DNA of 64,000 bases from Eubacteriales bacterium (GCA_030524285.1 JAUNGQ010000002.1:62001-126000); one strand, 5' to 3'; shown: positions 42,811-52,708, counted from the first letter of the stretch. Made by a program: numbers and translations. The notes: generated by a model not told the origin, from the letters alone.

Positions 42811-42841
42811 CTTTTCTGTCATCTGTCACATTAAAAAGAAG

Positions 42842-43348
42842 TTAAAGGGCTGCTTCAAATCCATATTCATGTAAAGTGAGGTCATCATCAATGAACTCAT
42901 CATATACGCCATCCGCCATGGTGAAACCATTCTTAGTATATAAGTGAATAGCTGGTTTGTTTATATCCACAACAAAAAGACGCAAATATTCTGCTCCGGC
43001 TTTTTTTGCAGTTTCTTTTGCTTTTTCAAGCATCCGACTTCCTATTCCCATTCTCTTATAGCTTACATTAACACCCAGACGGTCCAAATATAATGCTTTG
43101 CTGCGATTATCTTGCCAGTTTACCTTTTGGGCACCTGAATTTGTATCACACAATGCAAAGGCCGAAATCAGGTTATCATTTTCCACAAAAACATATAGTC
43201 TCTTGTTTTTGATATCTTCGTCAAAAAGGTTACAGGGATAAATTTCGTCCCATATTTGAATCCGGTTGTCATTCATTTCTTGAATTATATCCCTATACAT
43301 AGCTTTAAGTTGTGGTAAATCTTGTATACATGCTAGTCTGAAATGCAT
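42842..43348 (-). CDS. GNAT-family N-acetyltransferase
   Basis: A 168-residue single-domain acetyltransferase. The acetyl-CoA loop is VSYKRMGIGSRMLEKAKETAKKAGAEYLRLFV and the C-terminal NKPAIHLYTKNGFTMAD matches GNAT motif B. Convergent with the DUF2000 operon and monocistronic. Substrate unknown; such enzymes on accessory islands often inactivate antibiotics or acetylate small molecules, but nothing here specifies that. Confidence 0.9.
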   Translation of the reverse strand: MHFRLACIQDLPQLKAMYRDIIQEMNDNRIQIWDEIYPCNLFDEDIKNKRLYVFVENDNLISAFALCDTNSGAQKVNWQDNRSKALYLDRLGVNVSYKRMGIGSRMLEKAKETAKKAGAEYLRLFVVDINKPAIHLYTKNGFTMADGVYDEFIDDDLTLHEYGFEAAL

Positions 43349-43657
43349 TTCTTTACCTCGAATTTCATATCTCTTAAAAGTATTCTATCAAATTTTCCGT
43401 CTGTTTTCAAGCCAGGGGCAAATTACAACCTACCGACGAACCTACCGACCAAACTGTGAGAATAAGAGAATAGCAATTAGAATACTAGGTAGAATTTAAG
43501 CAGTACACAGGAATTTTGGGGAGAATGCAAAGAAAGAGATTTACCACGAAAACCAGATTGAAATCTTATATGGGTATGCTAAAATATAGAAGCAGCGGAT
43601 TTGTTGAGAATCTGTTCTTCCCTTTCCGGGAACATTATAAGAAAAAGGAGGCGGTAA
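43349..43657 (+). promoter_or_regulatory. Intergenic with promoter (43558-43585) for the polymerase operon
   Basis: TTGAAA (43558-43563), 16-bp spacer, TAAAAT (43580-43585). No gene is supported in the gap; a short frame from 43516 has its ribosome site overlapping its start. No clear LexA box was found. Confidence 0.55.
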
Positions 43658-45190
43658 ATGATGTCAGAAGAGAAGCATATTTATGTGGCAATAGACCTTA
43701 AATCATTCTACGCCTCTGTTGAGTGCATGGAACGCGGCCTCGATCCGCTGACTACCAACCTTGTGGTTGCGGATGTCAGCCGGACGGAAAAGACCATCTG
43801 CCTTGCGGTATCGCCATCATTGAAAGCTTATGGGATATCCGGACGGGCAAGGCTGTTTGAAGTCGTACAGAAGGTGGAACAGGTCAATGCGATGCGCCTG
43901 CACAAAGCTCCGGGGCATACCTTTTCCGGTTCCTCCAGTGACGATACTGAGGTAAGAGCGAATCCGGCATTGGCCCTTTCCTATATTACGGCTGTCCCAC
44001 GCATGGCATATTACATGGAATACAGCGCAAAGATCTACGATATCTATCTGAAGTATATCGCGCCGGAGGACATCCATGTGTATTCCATTGATGAGGTTTT
44101 CATGGATGTTACCCACTATCTGAACACCTACCATCTCTCTGCCCGTGAGTTGACCAGGAAGATGATTCAGGATGTGCTGCAGACCACTGGGATCACGGCC
44201 ACCGCAGGGATCGGAACCAATCTATATCTCGCAAAAATCGCTATGGATATTGAGGCAAAGCACATTGCTCCGGATCAGGATGGCGTGAGGATTGCTGAAC
44301 TGGATGAGATGTCCTATCGCAGAAACCTCTGGTCGCATCGTTCGCTCACAGACTTCTGGAGGGTGGGTCATGGCTATACGAAACGCCTGGAGGAGCATGG
44401 TCTGTTTACCATGGGCGATATTGCAAGATGCTCCGTTGGCAAAGAGACGGATTATTATAATGAGGAATTGCTGTATAAGCTGTTTGGCGTAAATGCGGAG
44501 CTTCTGATCGACCATGCCTGGGGATGGGAACCGTGTACGATAGCCGACATTAAAGCATACAAGCCGGAATCGAACAGTCTTGGTTCCGGGCAGGTGCTTC
44601 ACTGCCCGTATCCCTATGAAAAGGCCCGGCTGATCGTCAGGGAAATGACGGAGTTATTGGTACTTGACCTGGTGGACAAGGGCCTGGTAACAGATCAGAT
44701 GGTTATCACGGTTGGGTATGACAGAGAGAATTTGAGCGATCCGGAGATTCACCGACAATATAAGGGAGCCGTTACAACGGACCGCTATGGCAGGAAAATT
44801 CCAAAACACGCGCATGGGACAGCCAACCTTAATCGGCAGACATCCTCTACAAAACTGATTATGGATGTGGTCATGGAATTGTTTGACCGGATTGTTGACC
44901 AGAAGCTGTTGGTGCGCAGAGTCAATGTTACTGCAAACCATGTGGTTCTGGAGAGTGAGGCCGCTCCGGTCAGCTCTTATGAGCAGTTGGACCTGTTCAC
45001 GGATTATGCTGCCATGCAGCAGCAACGTGAGGAGGAAGAAAAAGCGCTGGAGCGTGAAAAGCGGATGCAGCAGGCCATGCTCAATATAAAGAAGAAATTC
45101 GGGAAAAATGCGATTCTGAAGGGCATGAACCTGGAGGAAGGCGCAACAACAGTGGAAAGAAATAAACAGATTGGCGGACATAAGGCGTAG
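43658..45190 (+). CDS. Y-family (UmuC/ImpB-type) DNA polymerase
   Basis: 510 residues. The palm signature is [22 protein letters not shown] with catalytic Asp, then [12 protein letters not shown] (second acidic pair) and [26 protein letters not shown] precedes the start (ATG 43658 or 43661). It is longer than DinB, and the C-terminal 130 residues include a charged coiled region ([19 protein letters not shown]). An error-prone translesion polymerase. With the YolD gene 44 bp later it forms the UmuC-YolD pair common on Firmicutes mobile elements. Confidence 0.93.
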   Translation: MMSEEKHIYVAIDLKSFYASVECMERGLDPLTTNLVVADVSRTEKTICLAVSPSLKAYGISGRARLFEVVQKVEQVNAMRLHKAPGHTFSGSSSDDTEVRANPALALSYITAVPRMAYYMEYSAKIYDIYLKYIAPEDIHVYSIDEVFMDVTHYLNTYHLSARELTRKMIQDVLQTTGITATAGIGTNLYLAKIAMDIEAKHIAPDQDGVRIAELDEMSYRRNLWSHRSLTDFWRVGHGYTKRLEEHGLFTMGDIARCSVGKETDYYNEELLYKLFGVNAELLIDHAWGWEPCTIADIKAYKPESNSLGSGQVLHCPYPYEKARLIVREMTELLVLDLVDKGLVTDQMVITVGYDRENLSDPEIHRQYKGAVTTDRYGRKIPKHAHGTANLNRQTSSTKLIMDVVMELFDRIVDQKLLVRRVNVTANHVVLESEAAPVSSYEQLDLFTDYAAMQQQREEEEKALEREKRMQQAMLNIKKKFGKNAILKGMNLEEGATTVERNKQIGGHKA

Positions 45191-45234
45191 GCGAAGATAA
45201 AATACGCGATCTGGTCAGTGAAAGGAGGCAAACG

Positions 45235-45693
45235 ATGCGTTATAATACAGAAGATCCCCATCGTTATGATGATATCATTGATCTGCCGCACCATGTTTCC
45301 CAGACTCATCCGCATATGCCCCTTTCGGATCGGGCCGCGCAGTTTTCACCATTTGCTGCCCTGACCGGATACGATGCTGCGATCAGGGAGACTGCCCGGC
45401 TGACAGATGAAAAGATAGAGTTGGATGAGGGCAGGAAAGCAGTATTGAATGAGAAACTACAGTTGCTTCAGGAACACCTGAAGGAGCAGCCTGTGGCAGC
45501 CATTACCTATTTCAGGCCGGACGAGAGAAAAGCTGGCGGAGCGTATGTTACTGTTTCCGGGAGCATTAAGAAAATTGACACATACGAAGGCATGATTATT
45601 TTGGCCGATGGGACCAAAGTGCCGGTGAATGATATTATTGAGATGGAAAGCGAACGGTTTGCTTTCTTTGAGGATTCACTGGTTGATCTATGA
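45235..45693 (+). CDS. YolD-like protein
   Basis: 152 residues with the YolD-like pattern [23 protein letters not shown] and a C-terminal beta domain ([31 protein letters not shown]). AAAGGAGG lies before the start. YolD proteins accompany Y-family polymerases and probably modulate them. The gene overlaps or abuts a small zinc-ribbon gene, so all three are one operon. Confidence 0.88.
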   Translation: MRYNTEDPHRYDDIIDLPHHVSQTHPHMPLSDRAAQFSPFAALTGYDAAIRETARLTDEKIELDEGRKAVLNEKLQLLQEHLKEQPVAAITYFRPDERKAGGAYVTVSGSIKKIDTYEGMIILADGTKVPVNDIIEMESERFAFFEDSLVDL

Positions 45694-45713
45694 AAATACG
45701 AGGAGTGAAATCT

Positions 45714-45881
45714 ATGAAGTTGTTATACGCATGTGACGCATGCAGATACTTATTTGAGTCTGAGACAGAGGAAACGCAGTGTCCGGATTGCGGCAAATTT
45801 GCAGTTCGGCCTGCGGTACAGGATGAGATTGAGGAGTATGAGAACCGTCAGGTTGACTGGGATGATGAGGATGAAATCTGA
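45714..45881 (+). CDS. Small zinc-ribbon protein
   Basis: 55 residues: LLYACDACRYLFESETEETQCPDCGKFAVRPA has two CxxC pairs spaced as in rubredoxin-like or FmdB-like zinc ribbons, with a very acidic tail (DWDDEDEI). GAGGAG at 45700 supports ATG 45714; ATG 45690, overlapping the YolD stop, is an alternative. Last gene of the polymerase operon, function unknown. Confidence 0.78.
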   Translation: MKLLYACDACRYLFESETEETQCPDCGKFAVRPAVQDEIEEYENRQVDWDDEDEI

Positions 45882-45925
45882 GTTTTAGATGGATTTAATG
45901 TTATCTATCAATATATAAAAACAGG

Positions 45926-45970
45926 GGCTTGCAGAGCAGTTGACTGAAAGATAGCAACTGTTTGCAAGCC
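45926..45970 (+). terminator. Long hairpin, probable terminator
   Basis: GGCTTGCAGAGCAGTTG (45926-45942) pairs with CAACTGTTTGCAAGCC (ends 45970) with small bulges. The downstream sequence ATTTATAT is only weakly T-rich. Confidence 0.65.
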
Positions 45971-46007
45971 ATTTATATGGAGTTCATGATTTTGTAATAC
46001 GACAAGA

Positions 46008-46036
46008 TTGAGAAAGAAGTGAAAATACAGTATAAT
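46008..46036 (+). promoter_or_regulatory. Sigma-A-type promoter for the LytTR system
   Basis: TTGAGA (46008-46013), 17-bp spacer, TATAAT (46031-46036), 35 bp before the response regulator start. Confidence 0.75.
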
Positions 46037-46070
46037 ACAGTAGGAAAAGTTGCACTTAGAGGTGATTACA

Positions 46071-46781
46071 ATGATACATATAGCAATATGCGATGACGAG
46101 AGAGATTTTGTCGCATACCTGACTGGTCTATTAAATCAATACGCCGCAGAAACCGGCGAAGAAATAAAAGTAACTGCTTATTATGATGGCATGGAGCTGA
46201 TCGAAAAGTACGATACCACCATTGATCTGATTTTCCTTGATATTCAAATGCGGCTGGTGAACGGCCTCCGGGCCGCCGAGCGCGTCCGCCAGATGGATGA
46301 AAAGGTCGGCATTATCTTTTTGACTACCCTCACACAATACGGTTTAGAGGGATATAAATATCAGGCCACCAATTACATCATTAAGCCGATCAGATATGCC
46401 CGCCTAAAAGAAGAAATGAAGCAATGGCTGGAACGACACCGGCAAGATGACAGCCCATTCATTGTTGTGGCAAATGATGCAGGTAAATTCAAGGTGTTTC
46501 TAAAGAGCCTGCGGTTTATTGAAACATTTAACCGCAACCTTTTGTTACACACAGATCAGGAAAATATTATCTGCTACAAAAAGATGAAAGAGCTTGAAAC
46601 AGAGTTGGTGCAACATGGGTTTGTGCGCTGCCATTCCGGGTATCTCGTTAATCTGTTCTATGTGATGCGGATTGAAAAGCTGGATATTATTTTGACTACT
46701 GGTGAAAGGGTTCCCATAAGTCAACCGAAACGAAAGGAATTTATGGAACGGCTGGCAGACTATTGGGGGGACTGGCTATGA
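46071..46781 (+). CDS. LytTR-family response regulator
   Basis: 236 residues. The receiver starts IAICDDERDF, with phospho-acceptor Asp in DLIFLDIQM and Lys in IIKPIRY. The C-terminal LytTR DNA-binding domain (SLRFIETFNRNLLLHT, GFVRCHSGYLVNLFYVMRIEK, PISQPKRKEF) is of the AgrA type. GAGGTGAT precedes ATG 46071. It overlaps the kinase gene (ATGA). The two 21-bp-spaced repeats at 48125 before the ABC genes are its probable binding sites. Confidence 0.92.
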   Translation: MIHIAICDDERDFVAYLTGLLNQYAAETGEEIKVTAYYDGMELIEKYDTTIDLIFLDIQMRLVNGLRAAERVRQMDEKVGIIFLTTLTQYGLEGYKYQATNYIIKPIRYARLKEEMKQWLERHRQDDSPFIVVANDAGKFKVFLKSLRFIETFNRNLLLHTDQENIICYKKMKELETELVQHGFVRCHSGYLVNLFYVMRIEKLDIILTTGERVPISQPKRKEFMERLADYWGDWL

Positions 46782-48073
46782 CACAGACGATATTTTATAT
46801 CTGTTTGGATTTGATTGGTACAGTGTCAGAAATGTGCCTGCTCTATGCCTGTACGGATATTTTTTGTAAAAGGAATGACCGTGTAATTCTAAGGTTATTT
46901 CCATATATATCAACAGCTTTACTTATATGCGCTATGACATGGCTCATACCATTAGGAGCAATAAAGACTTTGGTATTTGCCGTATATTTCGTTGTGGTGC
47001 AACGGTTTATCTTAAAAGAATACTGGCATAGGCTGATTATGGCATTTTCTTTGTTTTTCATTTTGCTTATCATAAGTGATTTTGCCTGTTTGGTTGTAAC
47101 GGATGCGGTCTTAGGACATACCAGCGTTATGGTGGGAAATAATGTTGTGAACGTGTGGCAATACTTTCTGCTAAAATTTATTGTGATTGGAGTTATTATA
47201 TTTTCTCTTTACAAGGGGTTTCGCAATTTCAGCTATCAGGTGCAGCGCAGGGATGCGGCTATCATATTGTCATACGGTGTCATTACTTACTTAGTGCTGT
47301 ATTATAGTACAGGAAAGGGCTTCTTTTCAGGTGATGTCAATTACTTTGATTTCACGATTGGTATTAGTGGACTGCTGTTAGGCGTTCTGCTTCTATTACT
47401 TTTCCTGTATCAGAAGAACAGTAACTACTTGAAACTACAAAAAAGCATGGCACAGCAGCAGATACGGGAAATGGAACTAAAATACGCATATTATGAAGAT
47501 AAATTCAAAGACGAGGAACGAGTTAGAGAGATTTACCACGATTTGAAGAACCATCTTCTTATTCTTCAGACACAGCAGGCCAATAATGCAGAATCACAGC
47601 AAATGATAGCCTCCCTGCAAGAACAGATTTCAGCCTTTGAAGATTATCAACATACTGGAAATGAGTTTTTGGATATTATTATCCGTGATAAGGCGAAAAA
47701 AGCAAAGGAGAAAAACATTGACTTTAGTGCGGTAATCCGCTTTGAAGAAATAGAGTTCATTACGCCATTGGATATTAGTACCATCTTCGGCAATGCGATT
47801 GACAATGCGCTGGAAGCCAGTCTGAAATTGCCTGCGGATGAACGGGTCGTCACGGTCAAAGCAAACCGCTTCCGGGATATGTTGTCTATCGTTATCAAGA
47901 ACAACTGCCTTACAACGGAGGATGCTGGACTGACTACTACAAAAGACGATTTGTTTTTACACGGGTTCGGGCTGAAAAACATTCGGCAGGCTGTTGAGAA
48001 GTATGGAGGACAGCTTGCAATCCATCAGGAACAGGGCAGCTTTATCCTGAAAATCATCATACCAATTCCATAA
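46778..48073 (+). CDS. GHKL-domain sensor histidine kinase (AgrC-like)
   Basis: 431 residues. Six or so predicted membrane helices fill residues 1-215. A coiled linker and the phospho-acceptor motif REIYHDLKNHLLIL follow, then a GHKL ATPase (FGNAIDNALEAS, LFLHGFGLKNIRQAVEKYGG). This is the AgrC/ComD-like class, which usually senses a peptide through the membrane domain. No peptide precursor gene is evident nearby. Translationally coupled to its regulator. Confidence 0.92.
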   Translation: MTQTIFYICLDLIGTVSEMCLLYACTDIFCKRNDRVILRLFPYISTALLICAMTWLIPLGAIKTLVFAVYFVVVQRFILKEYWHRLIMAFSLFFILLIISDFACLVVTDAVLGHTSVMVGNNVVNVWQYFLLKFIVIGVIIFSLYKGFRNFSYQVQRRDAAIILSYGVITYLVLYYSTGKGFFSGDVNYFDFTIGISGLLLGVLLLLLFLYQKNSNYLKLQKSMAQQQIREMELKYAYYEDKFKDEERVREIYHDLKNHLLILQTQQANNAESQQMIASLQEQISAFEDYQHTGNEFLDIIIRDKAKKAKEKNIDFSAVIRFEEIEFITPLDISTIFGNAIDNALEASLKLPADERVVTVKANRFRDMLSIVIKNNCLTTEDAGLTTTKDDLFLHGFGLKNIRQAVEKYGGQLAIHQEQGSFILKIIIPIP

Positions 48074-48087
48074 ACAAAACGAGTGAT

Positions 48088-48126
48088 ACACACCATGCGG
48101 AAAACTGTTCGCATGGTGTGTTTTTT
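48088..48126 (+). terminator. Intrinsic terminator
   Basis: ACACACCATGCG (48088-48099) pairs with CGCATGGTGTG (48110-48120), followed by TTTTTT. Confidence 0.9.
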
Positions 48127-48193
48127 AGAATAGGCAACGTCAATGTTAGAATAGGCAACAGAGATTGAATAAGATTTCACGCTTTTTTATACT
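48125..48193 (+). promoter_or_regulatory. LytTR operator repeats and promoter for ABC genes
   Basis: TTAGAATAGGCAAC at 48125-48138 and 48146-48159, 21 bp apart. Directly downstream are -35 TTGAAT (48165-48170), 17 bp and -10 TATACT (48188-48193). Two same-face direct repeats just upstream of -35 match activation by a LytTR dimer, presumably the regulator at 46071. Confidence 0.8.
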
Positions 48194-48241
48194 GACTGTA
48201 GGTAAATGAAATTGCCATTTTAAGAAAGCGAGGATACTACG

Positions 48242-48910
48242 ATGAGCATATTGCAAACAACCAATCTATGCAAAACCTACGGTCAAAAGCCGAATATCGT
48301 AAAGGCTCTTGATGGTGTGACCATTACTGTTGATAAAGGCGAGTTCGTTGCCATTATCGGAACATCCGGCAGCGGCAAATCTACCCTGCTTCATATGCTG
48401 GGCGGCCTTGACCGTCCTACTTCCGGCAACGTAAAGGTGGACAATTTTGAGCTGGGGAAACTGAATGACGAAAACCTGACTGTGTTCCGCCGCCAGCGTA
48501 TCGGCTTTATTTTCCAGAATTACAACCTGGTTCCTGTATTGAGCGTGTGGGAAAACATTATTTTCCCTATTACGCTGGATGGTAAAACGTCAGATCAGCA
48601 GTTTATCATGGAGATCGTCAAGCTGCTTGGCTTAGAAAAGAAATTAGACAATCTCCCCAATAATCTTTCCGGCGGCCAGCAGCAGCGTGTGGCGATTGCC
48701 AGAGCATTAGCCAGCAAACCCGCTATTATCCTGGCCGATGAACCTACCGGCAATCTGGACAGCAAGACCAGTGATGAAGTGATCGAGCTTTTGAAAGTCA
48801 CCAGCAAGAAATTCCATCAGACTATCGTAATGATAACCCATAACCCGGAGATTGCGGAACAGGCTGACCGCACCATCCGTATTGAGGATGGGCGGATTGC
48901 CCAGCAGTAA
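48242..48910 (+). CDS. MacB/BceA-type ABC transporter ATPase
   Basis: 222 residues: Walker [12 protein letters not shown]-loop [15 protein letters not shown], signature [15 protein letters not shown], Walker [14 protein letters not shown], switch H in MITHNPE. This is the short ATPase type that works with FtsX-like permeases. AGCGAGGA lies before the start. It pairs with the permease 11 bp downstream. Expression is probably induced by the LytTR system through the repeats at 48125. Confidence 0.93.
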   Translation: MSILQTTNLCKTYGQKPNIVKALDGVTITVDKGEFVAIIGTSGSGKSTLLHMLGGLDRPTSGNVKVDNFELGKLNDENLTVFRRQRIGFIFQNYNLVPVLSVWENIIFPITLDGKTSDQQFIMEIVKLLGLEKKLDNLPNNLSGGQQQRVAIARALASKPAIILADEPTGNLDSKTSDEVIELLKVTSKKFHQTIVMITHNPEIAEQADRTIRIEDGRIAQQ

Positions 48911-48921
48911 GGAGGGGCCGT

Positions 48922-51474
48922 ATGTTCAAACCAATTCAAATACTTTCAAGGCGATTATTTAAGACTAACAAGGGCCGGAACATTGTAGCGGTGCTTGCAA
49001 TCATTCTGACAACCTTAATGTTTACTACTCTGTTTGTTCTTTCGCAGAGTATGAGCAAAAATTTGGTTGAAATGACGTTTCGCCAGACTGGGTATGACGC
49101 CCAAATCTCTTTTAAGTCTATTACAACCGAACAGGTTGATTTGATCGCATCCCATCCAGATGTAGCGGAAATCGGAGAAAGCATTATCCTGGGCTTGGCT
49201 GAAAATAAGGAATTGGCAGGCCGACAGGTAGAAATCCGTTGGGGAGATAGCAGCTATGCGGAACATTCCTTTGCAATGCCCGATGTTGGTACTTTGCCCC
49301 AGGCAGCGGATGAAATTGCATTGGACACACTTGTTCTTGACCGATTAGGTATTCCGCATGAGCTGGGGCAGACTGTCACGCTGCAATGGCGCAAAGATTT
49401 ATCAGGGGATGAAGTTTTGACCTCTACGTTCAAGCTATGCGGGTATTGGGAGGGAAATCAATCTGTCTATGCAAGCATGGCCTGGGTCAGCCGGGATTAT
49501 GCCGGGGAAATGACAAACGGCGTAGATGGCAACGCACAGGGGCAGCTTCTTGGTACGCACATGGCGCAGGTAAACTTGTTCAGAGATAACCAGATTGAAG
49601 CTGATATACAAACCATCTTGTCTGATACGGGCTTGACAGGCTTGAAATACAATGTAAATCTGGCATACTCGTCAGAGATAAGCACTACCGCATTACAAGA
49701 AAATATCCCTATGTATTTCGGTATGATTTTGGTGTTCCTGGCGGGCTATCTGATTATTTACAATATCTTTCAGATTTCCGTTACAGCCGATATTCAATTT
49801 TACGGAAAACTGAAAACGCTTGGTACAACAAAGAAACAGTTAAAGCGACTGATCTACGGGCAGGCTAACAGGCTGTGTCTGATTGGTATTCCCATCGGAT
49901 TAGTTTTCGGTTATCTGCTTGGCGCGGTACTTGTGCCGGTGCTTGTGGGAACAATCAGCACTCGCGCCGTTGTTGCGGTAAATCCAGTTATTTTCATTGG
50001 GTCTGCACTGTTTGCATGGCTCACAGTCGTTTTCTCTTGTCTGCGTCCGGCTCGTTTGGCGGGTAAGGTATCTCCTATTGAAGCGTTGCGGTACAATGAT
50101 ACCAGCACTTCCATAAAGAAAAAGACAAAGAAAGGACAGTGGGGCGCATCTTTGTCCGGGATGGCCTGGGCGAATTTAGGGCGCAACAGAAAAAGAACGG
50201 TTACGGTGATCTGCTCATTGACACTTGGCCTTGTTCTATTAAGCTGCTTCTATGCGAAAAACGCATCCTTTGATATGGAAAAGTATCTGTCTGCATTGAC
50301 AATAGCAGACTTTGAATTATCAGACGCAACAGACGGGGATTTTATCGGAGGTTATAATCCCTACGGAAACACCCTGAATGATGATTTGATTTCCAGCGTG
50401 GAAACTTTAGACGGGTTGGAAAAGACGGGACATTTGTATTCCCATCAGCTTAGTTGGGATATGGACGGGCAGACTGTCCAGAATTTGAAAGATTTTTGTT
50501 TATCGGACTTGTTTTCCTATATCGCAGGTTATGCGCCAGATGTGGCGCAGGCAACACAGGATGCAATTACGTCCGAAACGGTTGATACGGTCATGTATGG
50601 CCTTGATGGTATTCCGCTGGAAACGATTGTTCAAAAGCAATACCTGCTTGCGGGAACCTATAATGCGGATGAATTTGCAACCGGGAATTATGTCTTGGCG
50701 ATTGGCCCTGCTGCAGAGAAAGAAGAATTTGAAAACGGTACTGTATTACCGACTGCTTCTGTTGGCGCAACGGTTACAATAGAAGGACGGCAATATACGG
50801 TGATGGCGGTTGTTTACCCTGTAAACTCGATTGAATATGGAGCAATGGAAACAGGTGCAGGAACCGGCTTTAATTTAGGTTTCGTCTTGCCAGCAGACAC
50901 TTTCCGGGAATTGTGGCCTGATAATACACTCCGAAAGCTGTTTTTCAATGTCGCTGACGAAGAAATAGAGGCTGCACAAAAAATGCTTGATGACTATACG
51001 GAAAGTGTTGAAAGTAGGCTTCCAGTTACTTCACGCAAAACAATGATCGAGCAATACAAATCCGAAACACGTTCTTCTGCGGTCATGGGAAATACGATCA
51101 GTGTAGTAATCGCCTTGGTCGGCATCCTTAATTTTGTGAATAGCATGGTAACGGCTATCGTAAGCCGCCGAAAAGAATTTGCCATGATACAGAGCATTGG
51201 CATGACGAAGCGGCAGCTCCGCAAAATGCTGATTTTGGAGGGGCTTGACTATGCAGGCATTACCCTGATTGCGTCCTATGTTATCAGTGTATTAGCCGTT
51301 GGAATTGGTGTTCGTGCAATGGTTGCCGAGGGATATTCCACATTCCATTTTACACTTATGCCGCTTGTGATCTGCACACCAATCTTGATTATCTTTGCAA
51401 TTTTGATTCCGTATATTTGCTTTAAGAATCTGGAGAAGCAAAGTATCGTGGAACGGCTAAGGGCTACTGAATAA
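48922..51474 (+). CDS. FtsX-like ABC transporter permease
   Basis: 850 residues. A first helix at 20-40, then a large extracytoplasmic domain (about 45-245), three helices (250-385), a second half with a helix near 430, a second extracytoplasmic domain (450-690), and three final helices. Both three-helix sets carry FtsX-like features (VTADIQFYGKLKTLGTTKKQLKRLIYGQA and VSRRKEFAMIQSIGMTKRQLRKMLILEG). AGGAGGGG precedes ATG 48922. Likely peptide or lipid efflux/detoxification, as for related two-component-linked systems. Confidence 0.92.
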   Translation: MFKPIQILSRRLFKTNKGRNIVAVLAIILTTLMFTTLFVLSQSMSKNLVEMTFRQTGYDAQISFKSITTEQVDLIASHPDVAEIGESIILGLAENKELAGRQVEIRWGDSSYAEHSFAMPDVGTLPQAADEIALDTLVLDRLGIPHELGQTVTLQWRKDLSGDEVLTSTFKLCGYWEGNQSVYASMAWVSRDYAGEMTNGVDGNAQGQLLGTHMAQVNLFRDNQIEADIQTILSDTGLTGLKYNVNLAYSSEISTTALQENIPMYFGMILVFLAGYLIIYNIFQISVTADIQFYGKLKTLGTTKKQLKRLIYGQANRLCLIGIPIGLVFGYLLGAVLVPVLVGTISTRAVVAVNPVIFIGSALFAWLTVVFSCLRPARLAGKVSPIEALRYNDTSTSIKKKTKKGQWGASLSGMAWANLGRNRKRTVTVICSLTLGLVLLSCFYAKNASFDMEKYLSALTIADFELSDATDGDFIGGYNPYGNTLNDDLISSVETLDGLEKTGHLYSHQLSWDMDGQTVQNLKDFCLSDLFSYIAGYAPDVAQATQDAITSETVDTVMYGLDGIPLETIVQKQYLLAGTYNADEFATGNYVLAIGPAAEKEEFENGTVLPTASVGATVTIEGRQYTVMAVVYPVNSIEYGAMETGAGTGFNLGFVLPADTFRELWPDNTLRKLFFNVADEEIEAAQKMLDDYTESVESRLPVTSRKTMIEQYKSETRSSAVMGNTISVVIALVGILNFVNSMVTAIVSRRKEFAMIQSIGMTKRQLRKMLILEGLDYAGITLIASYVISVLAVGIGVRAMVAEGYSTFHFTLMPLVICTPILIIFAILIPYICFKNLEKQSIVERLRATE

Positions 51475-51525
51475 ATTTTACTGTTTAGATGAAATAACGA
51501 GAAATGTCGAGAGAGGTGTAGGTCA

Positions 51526-51537
51526 ATGGGAAAGTAA
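51526..51537 (+). promoter_or_regulatory. MGK mini-ORF leader of winged-helix copy 4
   Basis: ATG GGA AAG TAA overlapping the next ATG (TAATG), with GAGAGGTG upstream. Confidence 0.65.
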
Positions 51538-51929
51538 TGGTACTGACTTTATCAGACTCAGAAGAACACATCATGGATAAGGTTATGGCAGTTCTGTCAG
51601 AAGAACAGACCATAGAACGAGTTCATATCCCAGCTGAACCAGCACTCACCTTTTCGAGTCTGGAGATACGGCCACAGAGGCGGCAGATATTATTGCGCGG
51701 CAAGGAGATCGAGCTGACCACCAGAGAGTTTGATGTGCTGTATTACCTCGCCCGGTACGCAGGTCAGGTCCTCACTGCCGGGCAGATTTATGAGGCCGTA
51801 AGTGGTGAGCGTGCCGTCTGCGACTATCACAGTGTAGAGAGCAGCATCTATTCAATCCGCAGGAAGCTGGGGCGTGATGTCATCCTCACAGTTCGGGGAT
51901 ACGGGTATAAATTTAATCCGGATATATAA
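51537..51929 (+). CDS. Stand-alone OmpR/PhoB-type winged-helix protein, copy 4
   Basis: 130 residues, differing from copy 5 (54287) at about 10 positions by my count. Helical start HIMDKVMAVLSEEQTIE, then LTTREFDVLYYLARYAGQVL, GQIYEAV, VESSIYSIRRKLG and VRGYGYKF. No receiver domain. It follows the ABC permease by 62 bp and is closed by a terminator, again marking the 3' end of a module. Unknown target. Confidence 0.82.
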   Translation: MVLTLSDSEEHIMDKVMAVLSEEQTIERVHIPAEPALTFSSLEIRPQRRQILLRGKEIELTTREFDVLYYLARYAGQVLTAGQIYEAVSGERAVCDYHSVESSIYSIRRKLGRDVILTVRGYGYKFNPDI

Positions 51930-51954
51930 GCTTATAACCGAGAGAAGGACCAAT

Positions 51955-51984
51955 CTGAGCGTTCAGACTGGTCCTTTCTTTCGG
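51955..51984 (+). terminator. Intrinsic terminator
   Basis: AAGGACCAATCTGA pairs with TCAGACTGGTCCTT, followed by TCTTTC. Confidence 0.82.
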
Positions 51985-51999
51985 TTTGGCTATGCTGTT

Positions 52000-52398
52000 T
52001 TAATGGACATTGCTTGGCGGTTCTTTCATCCGGTTTATAAATACAAGGACCTCGCAGATGGCCTCCGTCCTGCTGTAACCGAGTTCGGTCATGCGACTCA
52101 GATACTGGTATACAAAGCTTTGTGCCTTATCCAAACGGAGCAGCTGAATGGTGTTTTCGTCAGGCAGGACAAAGAAACCTTCGCCAGATTTAATCAGCAG
52201 CTGTTCAGTCACGAGGCAGCGATATGCTTTTTGTACGGCTGCAGGATTGATGCGCAGCTGCTTGGCAAGCTGGCGATAGGATGGCAGTTTATGCCCTGCA
52301 CCAATTTTCCCACTGAGAATGCCGTAACGGAGTTTATCAGCCAGCTGCAAATGCTCATGTGCGATAAAGTAACAAACAATAATTTGATAGATAGCCAA
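52000..52398 (-). CDS. GntR-family (YtrA-type) regulator
   Basis: 132 residues, the usual size of YtrA-type regulators: LADKLRYGILSGKIGAGHKLPSYRQLAKQLRINPAAVQKAYRCLVTEQLLIKSGEGFFV, then a short C-terminal helical part. TTG start at 52398 with a weak ribosome site, so the start is uncertain. YtrA proteins usually govern ABC transporters; here it lies alone, divergent from the riboflavin transport operon. A nearby target is not obvious. Confidence 0.78.
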   Translation of the reverse strand: MAIYQIIVCYFIAHEHLQLADKLRYGILSGKIGAGHKLPSYRQLAKQLRINPAAVQKAYRCLVTEQLLIKSGEGFFVLPDENTIQLLRLDKAQSFVYQYLSRMTELGYSRTEAICEVLVFINRMKEPPSNVH

Positions 52399-52452
52399 CC
52401 ACTATTCCGCTTGCAAGAACTTCCGAAAAGTTTCCGAAATGGCCGTGTTACA

Positions 52453-52481
52453 TTGTTATTTCAGCGAATTTATATTAAAAT
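52453..52481 (+). promoter_or_regulatory. Promoter of the riboflavin operon
   Basis: TTGTTA (52453-52458), 17-bp spacer, TAAAAT (52476-52481), about 22 bp before the riboswitch begins. Confidence 0.6.
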
Positions 52482-52502
52482 ATAAAAACAAGCAAACAAA
52501 TG

Positions 52503-52610
52503 TCTTCGGGGCTGGGTGAAATTCCCAACTGGCGGTATAGTCCGCAAGCGTGAAAGCGCATGATTTGGTGTAATTCCAAAACCAACAGTACAGTCTGGAT
52601 GAGAGAAGAT
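52503..52610 (+). ncRNA. FMN riboswitch (RFN element)
   Basis: The conserved RFN blocks are present in order: TCTTCGGGGC-GGGTGAAATTCCC, AACTGGCGGTATAG-CCGC, AAGCG, GATTTGGTG-AATTCC-AAACC, CAACAGTA and CAGTCTGGATGAGAGAAGA. The 5' TCTTC pairs with the closing GAAGA. It senses FMN and should shut off the downstream genes through the terminator at 52668. Confidence 0.95.
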
Positions 52611-52667
52611 ATAAAACAGGCATTGGGGATTCAAAAATTCCTTGTATAATCTGTTTTACAGCTTTAG

Positions 52668-52708
52668 AAATAGCACCTGTAAAGACATTTTTGCAGATGC
52701 TATTTTTT
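52668..52708 (+). terminator. Riboswitch-controlled terminator
   Basis: AAATAGCA (52668-52675) pairs with TGCTATTT (52698-52705), followed by TTT. It lies between the FMN aptamer and ribU, the normal place for the expression platform. Confidence 0.85.

Noticed and set aside
43600..43640. LexA/SOS box before the Y-family polymerase
   Set aside because: GTTC and GAAC words are present, but not in the spacing of the Firmicutes LexA site, so SOS control is not claimed.
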